Shown here piece after piece: positions 16,486 to 24,807 of a DNA stretch of 64,000 nucleotides. How positions within the stretch are numbered: the first letter of the stretch is position 1; the number at the start of each line of letters is the position of its first letter. The notes under the pieces are model-generated. The model did not search any database and was not told the DNA's origin. It saw only the letters and a list, made by a program, of their open reading frames with translations. The translations under genes were made by a program, and so were the position numbers. Source of the stretch: an uncultured Collinsella sp. (GTDB taxonomy: Bacteria > Actinomycetota > Coriobacteriia > Coriobacteriales > Coriobacteriaceae); NCBI GenBank assembly GCA_900548365.1, contig URKM01000001.1, positions 82,506-146,505 on the forward strand, in the 5' to 3' direction.

Positions 16486-19400
16486 TTATGCATTCACGAC
16501 CTTTCCGGTTTCGCGATCAAGTTTCTGACTAACCACACGGCTCACGCCGTCCGCCTGCATCGAGACGCCGTACAAGACGTCGGCCTCCTCCATGGTCCGG
16601 CGCTGATGGGAGACGACCAGCAGCTGCGTGCTCTCGCGCAGGACGTTGATGGCTCCGATCAGCTTGGAGAGGTTCGAGTCGTCAAGCGCGGCCTCCACCT
16701 CGTCGAGCACGTAGAACGGCACGGTGCGCGTGCGGTAGACGGCAAAGAGCAGCGCCAGGGCCGTGAGGCTCTTCTCGCCGCCGCTCATCAGCATCATCTT
16801 GGTGATGCGCTTGCCGCGCGGCTGGGCGACGACCTCGATTCCCGTGTCGGCGGGATGCTCGGGATCGGTCATCTCGAGATGAGCCTGCCCGCCCGGGAAC
16901 AGCATCGAGAAGACCTCGCGGAAGTTCTCGTCGACCTTCTCGAACGTCACGAGGAACTGCCGGCGCATCTTGCGATCGATGGCGGACGTGATCTTGGTCA
17001 ACGCCTTGCGCGCGCTCTCAAGATCCGCAAGCTGCGTCTCGACGTAGTCCGCACGCTCCTTGAGCCGCTCGTACTCCTCGAACGCGACCTGGTTCACCGG
17101 CCCGAGGTTGTTGATCTGGCGGGCGAGGGACGCGAGCTCGCGCTCGGCGGCGGCGCGGTCGGTGGGCGCGGGAAGCTGCAGGGCCTCCTCCAGCACCGTC
17201 TCGCCGTCGGCGGTGATGGACTGGACGGCATTTTCGACCTGGACCTCGAGTTTGCCGCGAGCCACGCGGGCATCGTTCACCTGCACATTCGCAGCTTCGA
17301 CCTCGGCTTTCGCGCGCATGACCTCGGCCTTGGCGTCCTCGATGGTCTTCTTGAGGGAAGCGGAATCCGCCTCCTCGAGGGACGCCTGGTCGCGCAAGCG
17401 CGCGGCCCAGTCCATAGCGCGCTCCGAAAGGGCCTCGTAGCGGTTATGCAGGGGATCGACGCGCAGCCTGAGCACCTCGAGCGAGCGGGATGCCTGCTCG
17501 GTCGCACTGATGCGCCGGTCGATCCCCTCGAGGCGCCGCTTCAGCTCGGGCTGGCGGGCGGAAAGGCTCCGGAGGCGCTCCTTGGACTGCGCAAGGCGAA
17601 CCTTGGCGTCCGCGAGCTTCCCAGCGGCCTCGCTATCGTCATGGCGCACGCGGTCGAGCTCGTCGGTCGCGTCCGCGATCTGCTCGGCCAGGGAATCCAG
17701 TTCGGCGCGGGCAGCATCGCGTCGCTCGGTAAGCTCGTCGACCTGGGGCTGAGCCTCGCGAACGGCATCGGCAGCCTCCTCGCGGCGGCGCTTGATCTGC
17801 TTCTGCTCGGCGAAGGCCTGGGTAAGGGAATGCTCGAGACGACCGATCTCCGATAAGACGGAGCTGCGCTCGCCATCAAGACGCGCGATCTCGCCGGCAC
17901 ATGCCGACTCCGACGCGCGCGCCGCCTCCACCGCCGCGGAAGCCTCCTCGACCTGAGCGGATGCGCGGTCGAGCACGCTGGAGAGATCGGGCTCCAGACC
18001 CTCGAGCTCGCGAATGCGGCGCTTGCGCTCGAGCGCGCCGCTCGTCTGGACGGCGCCCGAGCCGATGCGCACGACGCCTCCGTCGCGGACGCGCGCCCCA
18101 TCGGGCGTCACATAGGTGACACCGGGAACGAGCGGTGCATCAAGCGCCTCCTCCACGGTGCTGACGACGTAGTAGCCGCCGAGGAGCTTCGAGACGGCGC
18201 CGGCATAGCCGTCCCGCACGCTCAGGCGCTCGACGAGGCGGAAGCCCGCGGCCCCGGGGAGGCCATCGGCAGCGGAAGCCGAACGGGAGAGCATCAACGC
18301 CTCGCCGGAAGCGCCCGCCTCATCGGCCGCAAACGACGCGATGGAGCGCAACGCCCGGTCGTCTGCGGCGATGAAGGCGTCGATATCAGATGAGAGCAGG
18401 CGCTCGACGAGCGATTCGAGCTCGACGGGAGCCTCGATGACGTCGCCCAGGCGCGCCGCGATGTCCTCGGCGCGCTCTTGCGATATCCGCGATACGAGCG
18501 GCGACGAATCGGCGAGCTTGGCATCGAGCTTGACCAGGCTCGCCAGCTCGGAGCGGACCTCGTCGAGCTTGCGCCGCGCCTCGCGCTCGCGCTCGCGCAG
18601 CGACTGGAGCGCCGCCTGGGCGGTATCGATAGCCGCACGGGCCCCTTCACGGCGCTCGCGCGCGTCCGCCAGAAGACCGTCCACCTCGTCGGCGCGAGAC
18701 CGGCGACTATCAAGCGAGGCCTGCACGTTCTCGACGTTGGAGTCGATCTGCTCCAAGCGAGCGGCGTACATCGAGTCCTCGAGCTCGGCGTTCGACAGCG
18801 ATTCCTTCACCTTGACCAGTGACAGGGACGCGTCGTCGATGGTGCGCTGCGCATCCCGCTGGCTGCGGTTGAGACGGGAGATGCGCTCGTCGAGCTCGAC
18901 GCGGCGCACGTGGAGCTCATCTGCCGCGGGAAGGAAGTCGTCGACGTCGCGCTGCGCGATCTCGGCCGCGGCACGGACCTCGTCGAGCTGGCGCTCGATA
19001 TCCTCGAGCTCGGCGGCGACGCGGCGACGCTGATGCTCCGATCCCGAAAGGGTGCCGCGCATCTCCGAGAGCCGGGACACCATGTTACGGCCCTTCTCCT
19101 CGAGAAGGCGCATATCGGAGTTGATACGGCCGACGACATCCTGCATATGGCGGCGGCGCTCGCCGAGATCGCCGACGAACAGGCCTTTCTCCTCGAGCAT
19201 GACCTGCAGCTTCTCGAGCTCGCGCTCTTTCTCGGCGACGCGGTAGCGAGCCAGCTCGAGCGAGGCGGCGGCTTCGCGCGACGCAGACTCGACGTCCTGC
19301 CAATGGGCCTGCAGCCGGCGGAGCTCGTCGACGGCGAGGATCTGGGTCAGCTCGCGGGCGCGGCTGGAGAGGTCCTTGTATTTGCGCGCGCGGTCGACCT

Positions 19401-20022
19401 GGCGCTCCAGGGGCTTCAACTGGCGCGAGATCTCCCGGTTGATATCCCGAGCACGCGTAAGGTGCTCGTCCATGGAGGCGATCTTGCGCAGGGCACGCTC
19501 CTTGCGGCGCTTGTGCTTCGAGATGCCCGCCGCCTCCTCGATGAGGGCGCGGCGCTCCTCGGGACGGCTCTGAAGGATCGCGTCGAGCTTGCCCTGCGAG
19601 ATGATCGAATGGGTCTCCTTGCCCAATCCGGAGTCGTGGAGGATATCCTGGATGTCCATCAAGCGGCACGGGCTCGAGTTGATCAGGTACTCGCTTTCAC
19701 CCGAACGGTACATGCGCCGAGTGACCGCGACCTCGTTGAAGTCCACGGGAAGCATGTGGTCGCTGTTGTCGAGCACCAGGGTGACCTCGGCCACGCCGAC
19801 GGGCTTGCGCGCGGAGGATCCGGAGAAGATGACGTCCTCCATCGCCTGGCCGCGTAGCTGCTTGGCGCTCTGCTCGCCCAAAACCCACAGGATGGCGTCG
19901 GAGATATTCGATTTGCCCGAGCCGTTCGGACCGACGATGACGGTCAAGCCGGGCTCGAACGTCATATGGGCGCGGTCGGCAAACGATTTGAAACCCTTGA
20001 GGGTGAGCGATTTGAGATACAC
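16486..20022 (-). CDS. smc: Chromosome segregation ATPase SMC
   Basis: Structural maintenance of chromosomes protein, the ATPase of the bacterial condensin. It has 1178 residues: Walker A GPNGSGKS at 31-38, a long coiled coil, a central hinge (about 505-665), a second coiled coil, and the C-terminal head with the signature LMSGGEKSLTALALLF and Walker B VLDEVEAALDD. Full length and intact. It is located between rnc and ftsY, a classic gene order. ScpA and ScpB partners are not in the window. Confidence 0.97.
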   Translation of the reverse strand: MYLKSLTLKGFKSFADRAHMTFEPGLTVIVGPNGSGKSNISDAILWVLGEQSAKQLRGQAMEDVIFSGSSARKPVGVAEVTLVLDNSDHMLPVDFNEVAVTRRMYRSGESEYLINSSPCRLMDIQDILHDSGLGKETHSIISQGKLDAILQSRPEERRALIEEAAGISKHKRRKERALRKIASMDEHLTRARDINREISRQLKPLERQVDRARKYKDLSSRARELTQILAVDELRRLQAHWQDVESASREAAASLELARYRVAEKERELEKLQVMLEEKGLFVGDLGERRRHMQDVVGRINSDMRLLEEKGRNMVSRLSEMRGTLSGSEHQRRRVAAELEDIERQLDEVRAAAEIAQRDVDDFLPAADELHVRRVELDERISRLNRSQRDAQRTIDDASLSLVKVKESLSNAELEDSMYAARLEQIDSNVENVQASLDSRRSRADEVDGLLADARERREGARAAIDTAQAALQSLREREREARRKLDEVRSELASLVKLDAKLADSSPLVSRISQERAEDIAARLGDVIEAPVELESLVERLLSSDIDAFIAADDRALRSIASFAADEAGASGEALMLSRSASAADGLPGAAGFRLVERLSVRDGYAGAVSKLLGGYYVVSTVEEALDAPLVPGVTYVTPDGARVRDGGVVRIGSGAVQTSGALERKRRIRELEGLEPDLSSVLDRASAQVEEASAAVEAARASESACAGEIARLDGERSSVLSEIGRLEHSLTQAFAEQKQIKRRREEAADAVREAQPQVDELTERRDAARAELDSLAEQIADATDELDRVRHDDSEAAGKLADAKVRLAQSKERLRSLSARQPELKRRLEGIDRRISATEQASRSLEVLRLRVDPLHNRYEALSERAMDWAARLRDQASLEEADSASLKKTIEDAKAEVMRAKAEVEAANVQVNDARVARGKLEVQVENAVQSITADGETVLEEALQLPAPTDRAAAERELASLARQINNLGPVNQVAFEEYERLKERADYVETQLADLESARKALTKITSAIDRKMRRQFLVTFEKVDENFREVFSMLFPGGQAHLEMTDPEHPADTGIEVVAQPRGKRITKMMLMSGGEKSLTALALLFAVYRTRTVPFYVLDEVEAALDDSNLSKLIGAINVLRESTQLLVVSHQRRTMEEADVLYGVSMQADGVSRVVSQKLDRETGKVVNA

Positions 20023-20032
20023 GACGCCTCGC

Positions 20033-20761
20033 TTACTTACCCGGCTTTTTCTTCAAGATGACCCCGTTATGCGTGTAACCCATGCGGTTGAGCGCATCGA
20101 GCGCGGCGGCAGCCTCGGCCTCCTTCTTGGAAGAGCCGGTTCCACGACCGCGACGGATGCCGTCGACGAACGCGACGGCGGTAAACGTGGGCTCATGCGC
20201 GGGGCCGTCGACGCCAACCAGCTGGTAGGAGGGCGCTTCCATGTGATCGGCCTGCACGCATTCCTGGAGATAGCTCTTCGGGTTCGAGGGATGCTCCGCG
20301 CGCTCCGTTGCCAGATGGGGCTTGAGCGTGCGGGAGATGAACTCCTCCGCGACGGACCACCCACCATCGAGGTACAGAGCACCGACCAGGGATTCGTACA
20401 CGTTTTCCAAAGCGGAATGCAGCCCGCGCGCGCCGGTGCCGGTTTCAGATGCACCGAACACGATACATTGGTCGATGCCCAGATCGAGGGCAACCTCGGA
20501 GAGGGTCATACCGGAGACGAGCGAGACCTTGAGACGGGTGAGCTTTCCCTCGTCGAAGCCGGGATACGTACGAAACAGCGCCTCGGCGACCACGGCGCCG
20601 AGAATGGAGTCGCCAAGGAACTCGAGACGTTCGTAGGAAGCCGAAACAGGCTGGCCCTCGACGGCGGAAGGATGCGTGATGGCGCTCTCGAGCAGATCGC
20701 GACGGGAGAACTTGTGCCCGCAGATCTGCTCGGCAAGCGCCGCTTTCTTAGCGATGGTCAC
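20033..20761 (-). CDS. rnc: Ribonuclease III
   Basis: Double-strand RNA endonuclease that processes rRNA precursors and structured mRNAs. 242 residues: the catalytic domain carries the signature ERLEFLGDS at 44-52, with D51 and the later ENVYESLVGALYLDGG segment supplying metal ligands, and the C-terminal double-strand RNA-binding domain spans about 160-235 (PKSYLQE to KKEAEAAAALDAL). It follows acpP by 6 bases and precedes smc by 10, so it is part of one transcript. Confidence 0.97.
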   Translation of the reverse strand: MTIAKKAALAEQICGHKFSRRDLLESAITHPSAVEGQPVSASYERLEFLGDSILGAVVAEALFRTYPGFDEGKLTRLKVSLVSGMTLSEVALDLGIDQCIVFGASETGTGARGLHSALENVYESLVGALYLDGGWSVAEEFISRTLKPHLATERAEHPSNPKSYLQECVQADHMEAPSYQLVGVDGPAHEPTFTAVAFVDGIRRGRGTGSSKKEAEAAAALDALNRMGYTHNGVILKKKPGK

Positions 20762-20767
20762 GAACTA

Positions 20768-21010
20768 CTAAGCCTCCTGAGCAGACTCGATCGCCTCGAT
20801 GGCGTCGGCGACGGAGTTGATGCTCAGCAGCTTCTCCTCGTCGATCTCGAGATCGAACTCGTCCTCCATGGCGGTGACGAGCTGGAGGCGGTCGAGGGAA
20901 TCGGCGTCGAGATCATCGAACGTGGTGGTCTCGGAGACCTCGTCTGCGTTGATGCCGAGGACATCGCTCGCGATGTCGGCGACCTTCTCAAAAATCTCAG
21001 AGCGCTCCAT
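20768..21010 (-). CDS. acpP: Acyl carrier protein
   Basis: Small acidic carrier of fatty-acyl chains as thioesters on 4'-phosphopantetheine. 80 residues, with the attachment serine S38 in the DADSLD motif and the usual four-helix pattern. A good ribosome site (AAGGAG) lies 9 bases upstream. A well-spaced promoter lies about 65 bases before the start, allowing expression apart from the operon. plsX, which uses acyl-ACP, is immediately upstream. Confidence 0.97.
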   Translation of the reverse strand: MERSEIFEKVADIASDVLGINADEVSETTTFDDLDADSLDRLQLVTAMEDEFDLEIDEEKLLSINSVADAIEAIESAQEA

Positions 21011-21075
21011 GGGTGAGCTCCTTTCGGACCACGACGAGACGCGTTGGCGAGCCGTCGTATCGACAGATGCTTTGT

Positions 21076-21104
21076 AGTGTACCCGCTCGCACGGGCACGC
21101 TCAA
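21076..21104 (-). promoter_or_regulatory. Internal promoter for acpP
   Basis: On the minus strand TTGAGC (21099-21104) and TACACT (21076-21081) are separated by exactly 17 bases, a good match to a housekeeping promoter, in the 108-base gap between plsX and acpP. Confidence 0.6.
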
Positions 21105-21118
21105 CAATGTAAAAGCCG

Positions 21119-22141
21119 CTACCGAACAATACCATCCATGGATGAGGCGACGCTCTCCACAAGACCCGCGCGCACCGCTTCGGCGGTGGCCAGCGCGCCG
21201 TTCTTGACAGCCTCGACGGACGTGGCGCCGTGTCCGATCAGGACGACGCCGCGCAAACCCAGAAGAATCGCGCCGCCCTTGGCATCCCCGCTCATCTTCT
21301 CCTTCAGGGCCTTGAGATCCGATTTGAGCAGCAATCCGGCGAGCTTGCCGCGCAGCGACCGCATCATGGAGCCCTTCAGTTCGGACATGAGATACTTGGC
21401 CGCGCCCTCGGTAGCCTTGAGCGCGACGTTGCCCGCGAAGCCGTCCGTGACGACGACGTCGTAATCACCGGAGACGATATCGTTACCCTCGCAGTTTCCC
21501 ACGAAGCCCGGTACCTGGCCCCTCATGGGCGGGAAGCAGCTCTTCGTGAACCGCGATCCCTTGCCTTCCTCGGTCCCGTTGGACAGCAATCCGACGCGCG
21601 GGCGGCTCACGCCGTGGACGGTGCGCGCGTAGGCGGCGCCCATCTGGGCGAAGCGCACGACGTCATCGGGCTCCACGTCCGGGTTGGCACCCATGTCGCA
21701 AAAGACGGTCAAACCTCCCCGGCGATTGGGCAGCGTGGAGGTGAGGCAGGGACGGATGGGGCGCTTCTCCCCCGCTTCGGTTCGAAACTTGAAGGGCGTG
21801 ACGTAGGCGACGCCCGCAGCGGTCACCGCGCCGGTCGACCCCGCCGAGAAGAAGCCGTCGACCGACCCCTTTTTGACGGCGCGGCAGCCCAGAACGATGC
21901 TCGACTTGCGCTTCTTCATGACGGCCTCGATGGGATCGTCCTCCATATCGATGACATCGGGGGCGAAGAGGGCCTCGGCGCGATCATGGGACGAGCAGAA
22001 CTCCTCGATAAGGTCCTGGGGTCCCGCAACCACGATTTCAAGGTGTTCATCGGCGGCCAACGCCGCTTCAATGCCCTGGAGAACAACGTTTACGGGCTCG
22101 TCGCCGCCCATGGCATCCACGCAAACTCGAACAGCTGTCAT
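21119..22141 (-). CDS. plsX: Phosphate acyltransferase PlsX
   Basis: Makes acyl-phosphate from acyl-ACP and phosphate, the first step of phosphatidic acid synthesis by the PlsX/PlsY route. The 340-residue protein begins RVCVDAMGGDEP, the family N terminus, and continues with GRAVKKG-like and GANPDVEP segments; length is typical. It lies downstream of rpmF and upstream of acpP, the common rpmF-plsX-acpP arrangement. Confidence 0.96.
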   Translation of the reverse strand: MTAVRVCVDAMGGDEPVNVVLQGIEAALAADEHLEIVVAGPQDLIEEFCSSHDRAEALFAPDVIDMEDDPIEAVMKKRKSSIVLGCRAVKKGSVDGFFSAGSTGAVTAAGVAYVTPFKFRTEAGEKRPIRPCLTSTLPNRRGGLTVFCDMGANPDVEPDDVVRFAQMGAAYARTVHGVSRPRVGLLSNGTEEGKGSRFTKSCFPPMRGQVPGFVGNCEGNDIVSGDYDVVVTDGFAGNVALKATEGAAKYLMSELKGSMMRSLRGKLAGLLLKSDLKALKEKMSGDAKGGAILLGLRGVVLIGHGATSVEAVKNGALATAEAVRAGLVESVASSMDGIVR

Positions 22142-22175
22142 GATGTCAAACCCCTTACGGTTAGCGCCTCTTCAT

Positions 22176-22217
22176 AGCGAAATGGCCGACTCACCGAGCC
22201 GGCCATGGTGTTTCGCG
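22176..22217 (-). other. Inverted repeat between rpmF and plsX
   Basis: Outer arms GCGAAA/TTTCGC and inner arms TGGCCG/CGGCCA form a two-part hairpin in the 102-base gap between rpmF and plsX. There is no strong T-run, so it may be partial attenuation or an mRNA stabilising element. Confidence 0.45.
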
Positions 22218-22243
22218 ATAACGTCACGGTAGCCCCGAAGCAG

Positions 22244-22423
22244 CTACTCGGTAACGATGACCTCACGATCCTTGTAGAACCCGCAGTTGGGGCACACGTG
22301 GTGAGGGAGCTTCACGGCACCGCAACGGGGGCACACGGAGCGTGCGGCGGCGGTGATCTTCATGTTCGTGGAGCGACGGGAATGCGTCTTAGCGCGACCC
22401 TTTTTTTGCTTAGGTACTGCCAT
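22244..22423 (-). CDS. rpmF: 50S ribosomal protein L32
   Basis: A 59-residue ribosomal protein starting MAVPKQKKGRAKTHSRRS, the standard L32 start, with a zinc ribbon C31-x2-C34 and C44-x2-C47, that is, the zinc-binding paralogue type. It is located between the DUF177 gene and plsX, its usual place. A 141-base gap upstream holds an extended -10 (TGC-TAGTAT, 22474-22482), so it may have its own promoter. Confidence 0.97.
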   Translation of the reverse strand: MAVPKQKKGRAKTHSRRSTNMKITAAARSVCPRCGAVKLPHHVCPNCGFYKDREVIVTE

Positions 22424-22564
22424 GTTGACCTTCCTTATTAACTAAATCTGAACACAATTACGCGCAAGTAGCGATACTAGCATAGTTACATCCTGTGTGC
22501 AGGGAGAATTTGCACGAACGGACAGTTGAGAGGCGAATTATGAAAGAACATCCACAAATCCAGC

Positions 22565-23119
22565 CTAGTCGTCGAACGTGAGATTCTTAAGTGCGGCGAA
22601 GGGATTCTCATCGCTGTCGACCCAATCCTGCTCGGCGCGCTCGGCGCAATCACATTGATCGCGGTTGAGGTTGGCGCCGCACGTGGGGCAGAGCCCCCGG
22701 CAATCGGGCTGGCACAGGACGACGTACGGCACATCCATCACGACCGCGTCGTTGATGGGGCCGGCGAGGTCGATGAGCCGGTCCTCGCCGATCAGCTCGA
22801 AGCCGTCCTCGTAGGCCTCCTGGTCTTCGGGAGCTTCGAACAGATAGTATTCCTCGATCTCGCCGGAAATCTCAAGGGTCGCCTGGTCCAGGCAGCGATC
22901 GCACGTACCCGTCGCCACGGCGCGAACCATGCCCGTGACGAGGATGCCGTCGCCGGCGTTGGTGAAGACGACGTCGCAGGCGATGCCGTCGGCGACGTTG
23001 AACTCCTTCTCGCCGACCACGAAGCTCGAGACATCGACCCGCCCGGAAACAGGGAGCGATTCACCGGGGTTTTCAAGCTGGCCCGTAAGATCCACGACGA
23101 CCGGATTCATCTCCTCCAT
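22565..23119 (-). CDS. DUF177 (YceD) family protein
   Basis: A 184-residue member of the DUF177/YceD family, which habitually precedes rpmF and is linked in the literature to 23S rRNA accumulation. A beta-rich N-terminal part carries a CDRC pair, and a C-terminal cluster (C-x3-C-x3-C-x2-C, then CDC) probably binds zinc. It starts 2 bases after the stop of the upstream coiled-coil gene, so translation is coupled; ATG 23110 is a possible later start. Confidence 0.88.
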   Translation of the reverse strand: MEEMNPVVVDLTGQLENPGESLPVSGRVDVSSFVVGEKEFNVADGIACDVVFTNAGDGILVTGMVRAVATGTCDRCLDQATLEISGEIEEYYLFEAPEDQEAYEDGFELIGEDRLIDLAGPINDAVVMDVPYVVLCQPDCRGLCPTCGANLNRDQCDCAERAEQDWVDSDENPFAALKNLTFDD

Positions 23120-23121
23120 GG

Positions 23122-23622
23122 CTACCAGGCACCGTTCTGGGACTGGTTGGCGCCCTCGTTGAGCTGGGCGCGGCAACGGGCCACGGTGGAGGTGAGGCTC
23201 TTGAGGTTTTCCTCGAGGTGCGTGAACACCTGCTCGGCGTAATCTTCGGCGGCGTAGCGCGTCTCGCGCTCGTACTGCTGGGCGCGGTCGCGAATATCAT
23301 CGGCCTGCTGCTGGGCCAAACGGACGATCTCCTGCTCGCCGGCGATCGTGAGCGCCTGCTGCTGCGCGTCGGCGATGATGGAATCGGCCTGGGCGACGGC
23401 GGAGCCGAGCAGCTCGTCGCGCTCGCGCAGGATGCGACGGGACTTCTGCCACTCCTCGGGATAGCTCATGCGAATTTCCTCGAGAATGTTGAAGAAGACC
23501 TCGGTCTCGATCACTTTGAACTGCGCGCCCTTGCCGAAAGGCGGCTTGGCCTCCTCGATGATGCCCTCAAGCTCATCGACCAAGCTCTCAATCCTCTCGC
23601 CAGGAAGATACTCGCCCGGCAT
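23122..23622 (-). CDS. Coiled-coil protein of unknown function (DivIVA/ATPase-subunit-like)
   Basis: A 166-residue, mostly helical protein. After a conserved-looking head (about 1-55, with an FKVIETEVFFNILEEIR segment), residues 60-150 form a long Gln/Ala/Glu-rich coiled coil. Such proteins next to coaD are usually labelled ATPase or DivIVA-like from coiled-coil similarity alone; no enzymatic motif is visible. The ATG at 23622 is chosen for AAAGGAG 6 bases upstream. It sits between coaD and DUF177 in one tight unit. Position in a cell-envelope/ribosome cluster is the only functional hint. Confidence 0.75.
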   Translation of the reverse strand: MPGEYLPGERIESLVDELEGIIEEAKPPFGKGAQFKVIETEVFFNILEEIRMSYPEEWQKSRRILRERDELLGSAVAQADSIIADAQQQALTIAGEQEIVRLAQQQADDIRDRAQQYERETRYAAEDYAEQVFTHLEENLKSLTSTVARCRAQLNEGANQSQNGAW

Positions 23623-23681
23623 CCGATCTCCTTTCAACGGTTGCATGTCAACGGATAATGGTACCACATGCTGCACGAATC

Positions 23682-24182
23682 TTACTTAAAGCGCTCTTTC
23701 AGCGCGGTAACTACGCATGCCGGCACGAACTCCGACACATCGCCTCCAAACGAGGCTATCTGGCGAACGACGGACGATGACAGGTAGCCGTATTGCGGCG
23801 AGCTCATCACGAAGATGGACTCGAGCTCGGCGTCGAGTCGGTAGTTCAAATCCGCCTGCTGCAGCTCATACTCGAAATCCGTCATCGCGCGCAGCCCCTT
23901 GACGACCGCGCCCGCATCGACCTGGCGGGCGAAGTCGACGAGCAGGCCCGTAAAGGGTTCCACCGACACGTTCTCGAGCCCCCCGAGCGCCCTCTTCGCC
24001 AGATCGACCCGCTCATCGAGCGTGAATACGGTCCCGACGCCGTTTTTTCCCAGGGATTCCGCGACCGCGACGGTCACCTTCGGAAACAGGCGGCTCGCCC
24101 GGCGCACCACGTCGATATGGCCGAACGTGACGGGATCGAAGGTTCCCGGAACCAGCGCGTGCTCGATCCTATTCACGGGCAT
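23682..24182 (-). CDS. coaD: Phosphopantetheine adenylyltransferase
   Basis: Catalyses the penultimate step of coenzyme A synthesis (4'-phosphopantetheine plus ATP to dephospho-CoA). 166 residues with the nucleotidyltransferase motif GTFDPVTFGH at 13-22 and the LSSSVVR segment near 134-140 (ISSTxxR type). The ATG overlaps the end of rsmD by 14 bases, a common rsmD-coaD arrangement. An in-frame extension to 24653 is only the shadow of rsmD. Confidence 0.96.
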   Translation of the reverse strand: MPVNRIEHALVPGTFDPVTFGHIDVVRRASRLFPKVTVAVAESLGKNGVGTVFTLDERVDLAKRALGGLENVSVEPFTGLLVDFARQVDAGAVVKGLRAMTDFEYELQQADLNYRLDAELESIFVMSSPQYGYLSSSVVRQIASFGGDVSEFVPACVVTALKERFK

Positions 24183-24807
24183 CACCCGGATCCGCGAGGT
24201 CGCCGGACGGCTCCCCGTCCCCTTCGCTCGCCTCGGACCGCAATCGGAGCAGCTGCACGGAGGTGCTGCCGTAGCGCTTGTCCCGCAGCTCGATGAAGCC
24301 CGCAGCCTCGACGCCGGCGGAAGTGCGCGCATGCTCGTACAACGCGATCGCGCCGTCGCACAGCATACCGTGCGCCGCGAGGTTCTCGAGCAGAGATGCG
24401 ACGGTCTGAGCCGGGAAGGCGTAGGGCGGGTCGAGGATGACGACGTCGAACGGCGCTCCCGCCACGCGACCGCGCTGGGCGGCCAGAAGCACGTCGCCCG
24501 TCGTGACCGAGGCGCGCGCGACAGGGCACGAAAGCGCCTGGAGATTGCTTTTGACCAGGGACGCCGCCATGCGGTCGAGATCGAAGAAGGCGGCATGGGC
24601 GGCGCCGCGGGACAGCATCTCGATACCCATGGCGCCCGACCCCGCGAAGGCATCCAGGACGCGCGAACCCTCGATGCCGTCGTCGAGCGCGGCGTCGATC
24701 ATGGAGGCGCATGCCTCGCGCACGCGATCCGTCGTCGGACGCGTGGTCTCCCTACCCTTTGGTTCGGCGAGCTTGCGCCCGCGCCAATCGCCGGCAATGA
24801 TTCTCAT
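24169..24807 (-). CDS. rsmD: 16S rRNA (guanine966-N2)-methyltransferase RsmD
   Basis: Methylates G966 of 16S rRNA using SAM. From the ATG at 24807 (AAGGAGG upstream) it has 212 residues beginning MRIIAGDWRGRKL, the family start. The SAM-binding loop DAFAGSGAMGIEMLSRG and the catalytic DPPY are present. The start overlaps the recG stop by 4 bases (ATGA). The C-terminal 20 residues are acidic and variable. Confidence 0.95.
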   Translation of the reverse strand: MRIIAGDWRGRKLAEPKGRETTRPTTDRVREACASMIDAALDDGIEGSRVLDAFAGSGAMGIEMLSRGAAHAAFFDLDRMAASLVKSNLQALSCPVARASVTTGDVLLAAQRGRVAGAPFDVVILDPPYAFPAQTVASLLENLAAHGMLCDGAIALYEHARTSAGVEAAGFIELRDKRYGSTSVQLLRLRSEASEGDGEPSGDLADPGDARE

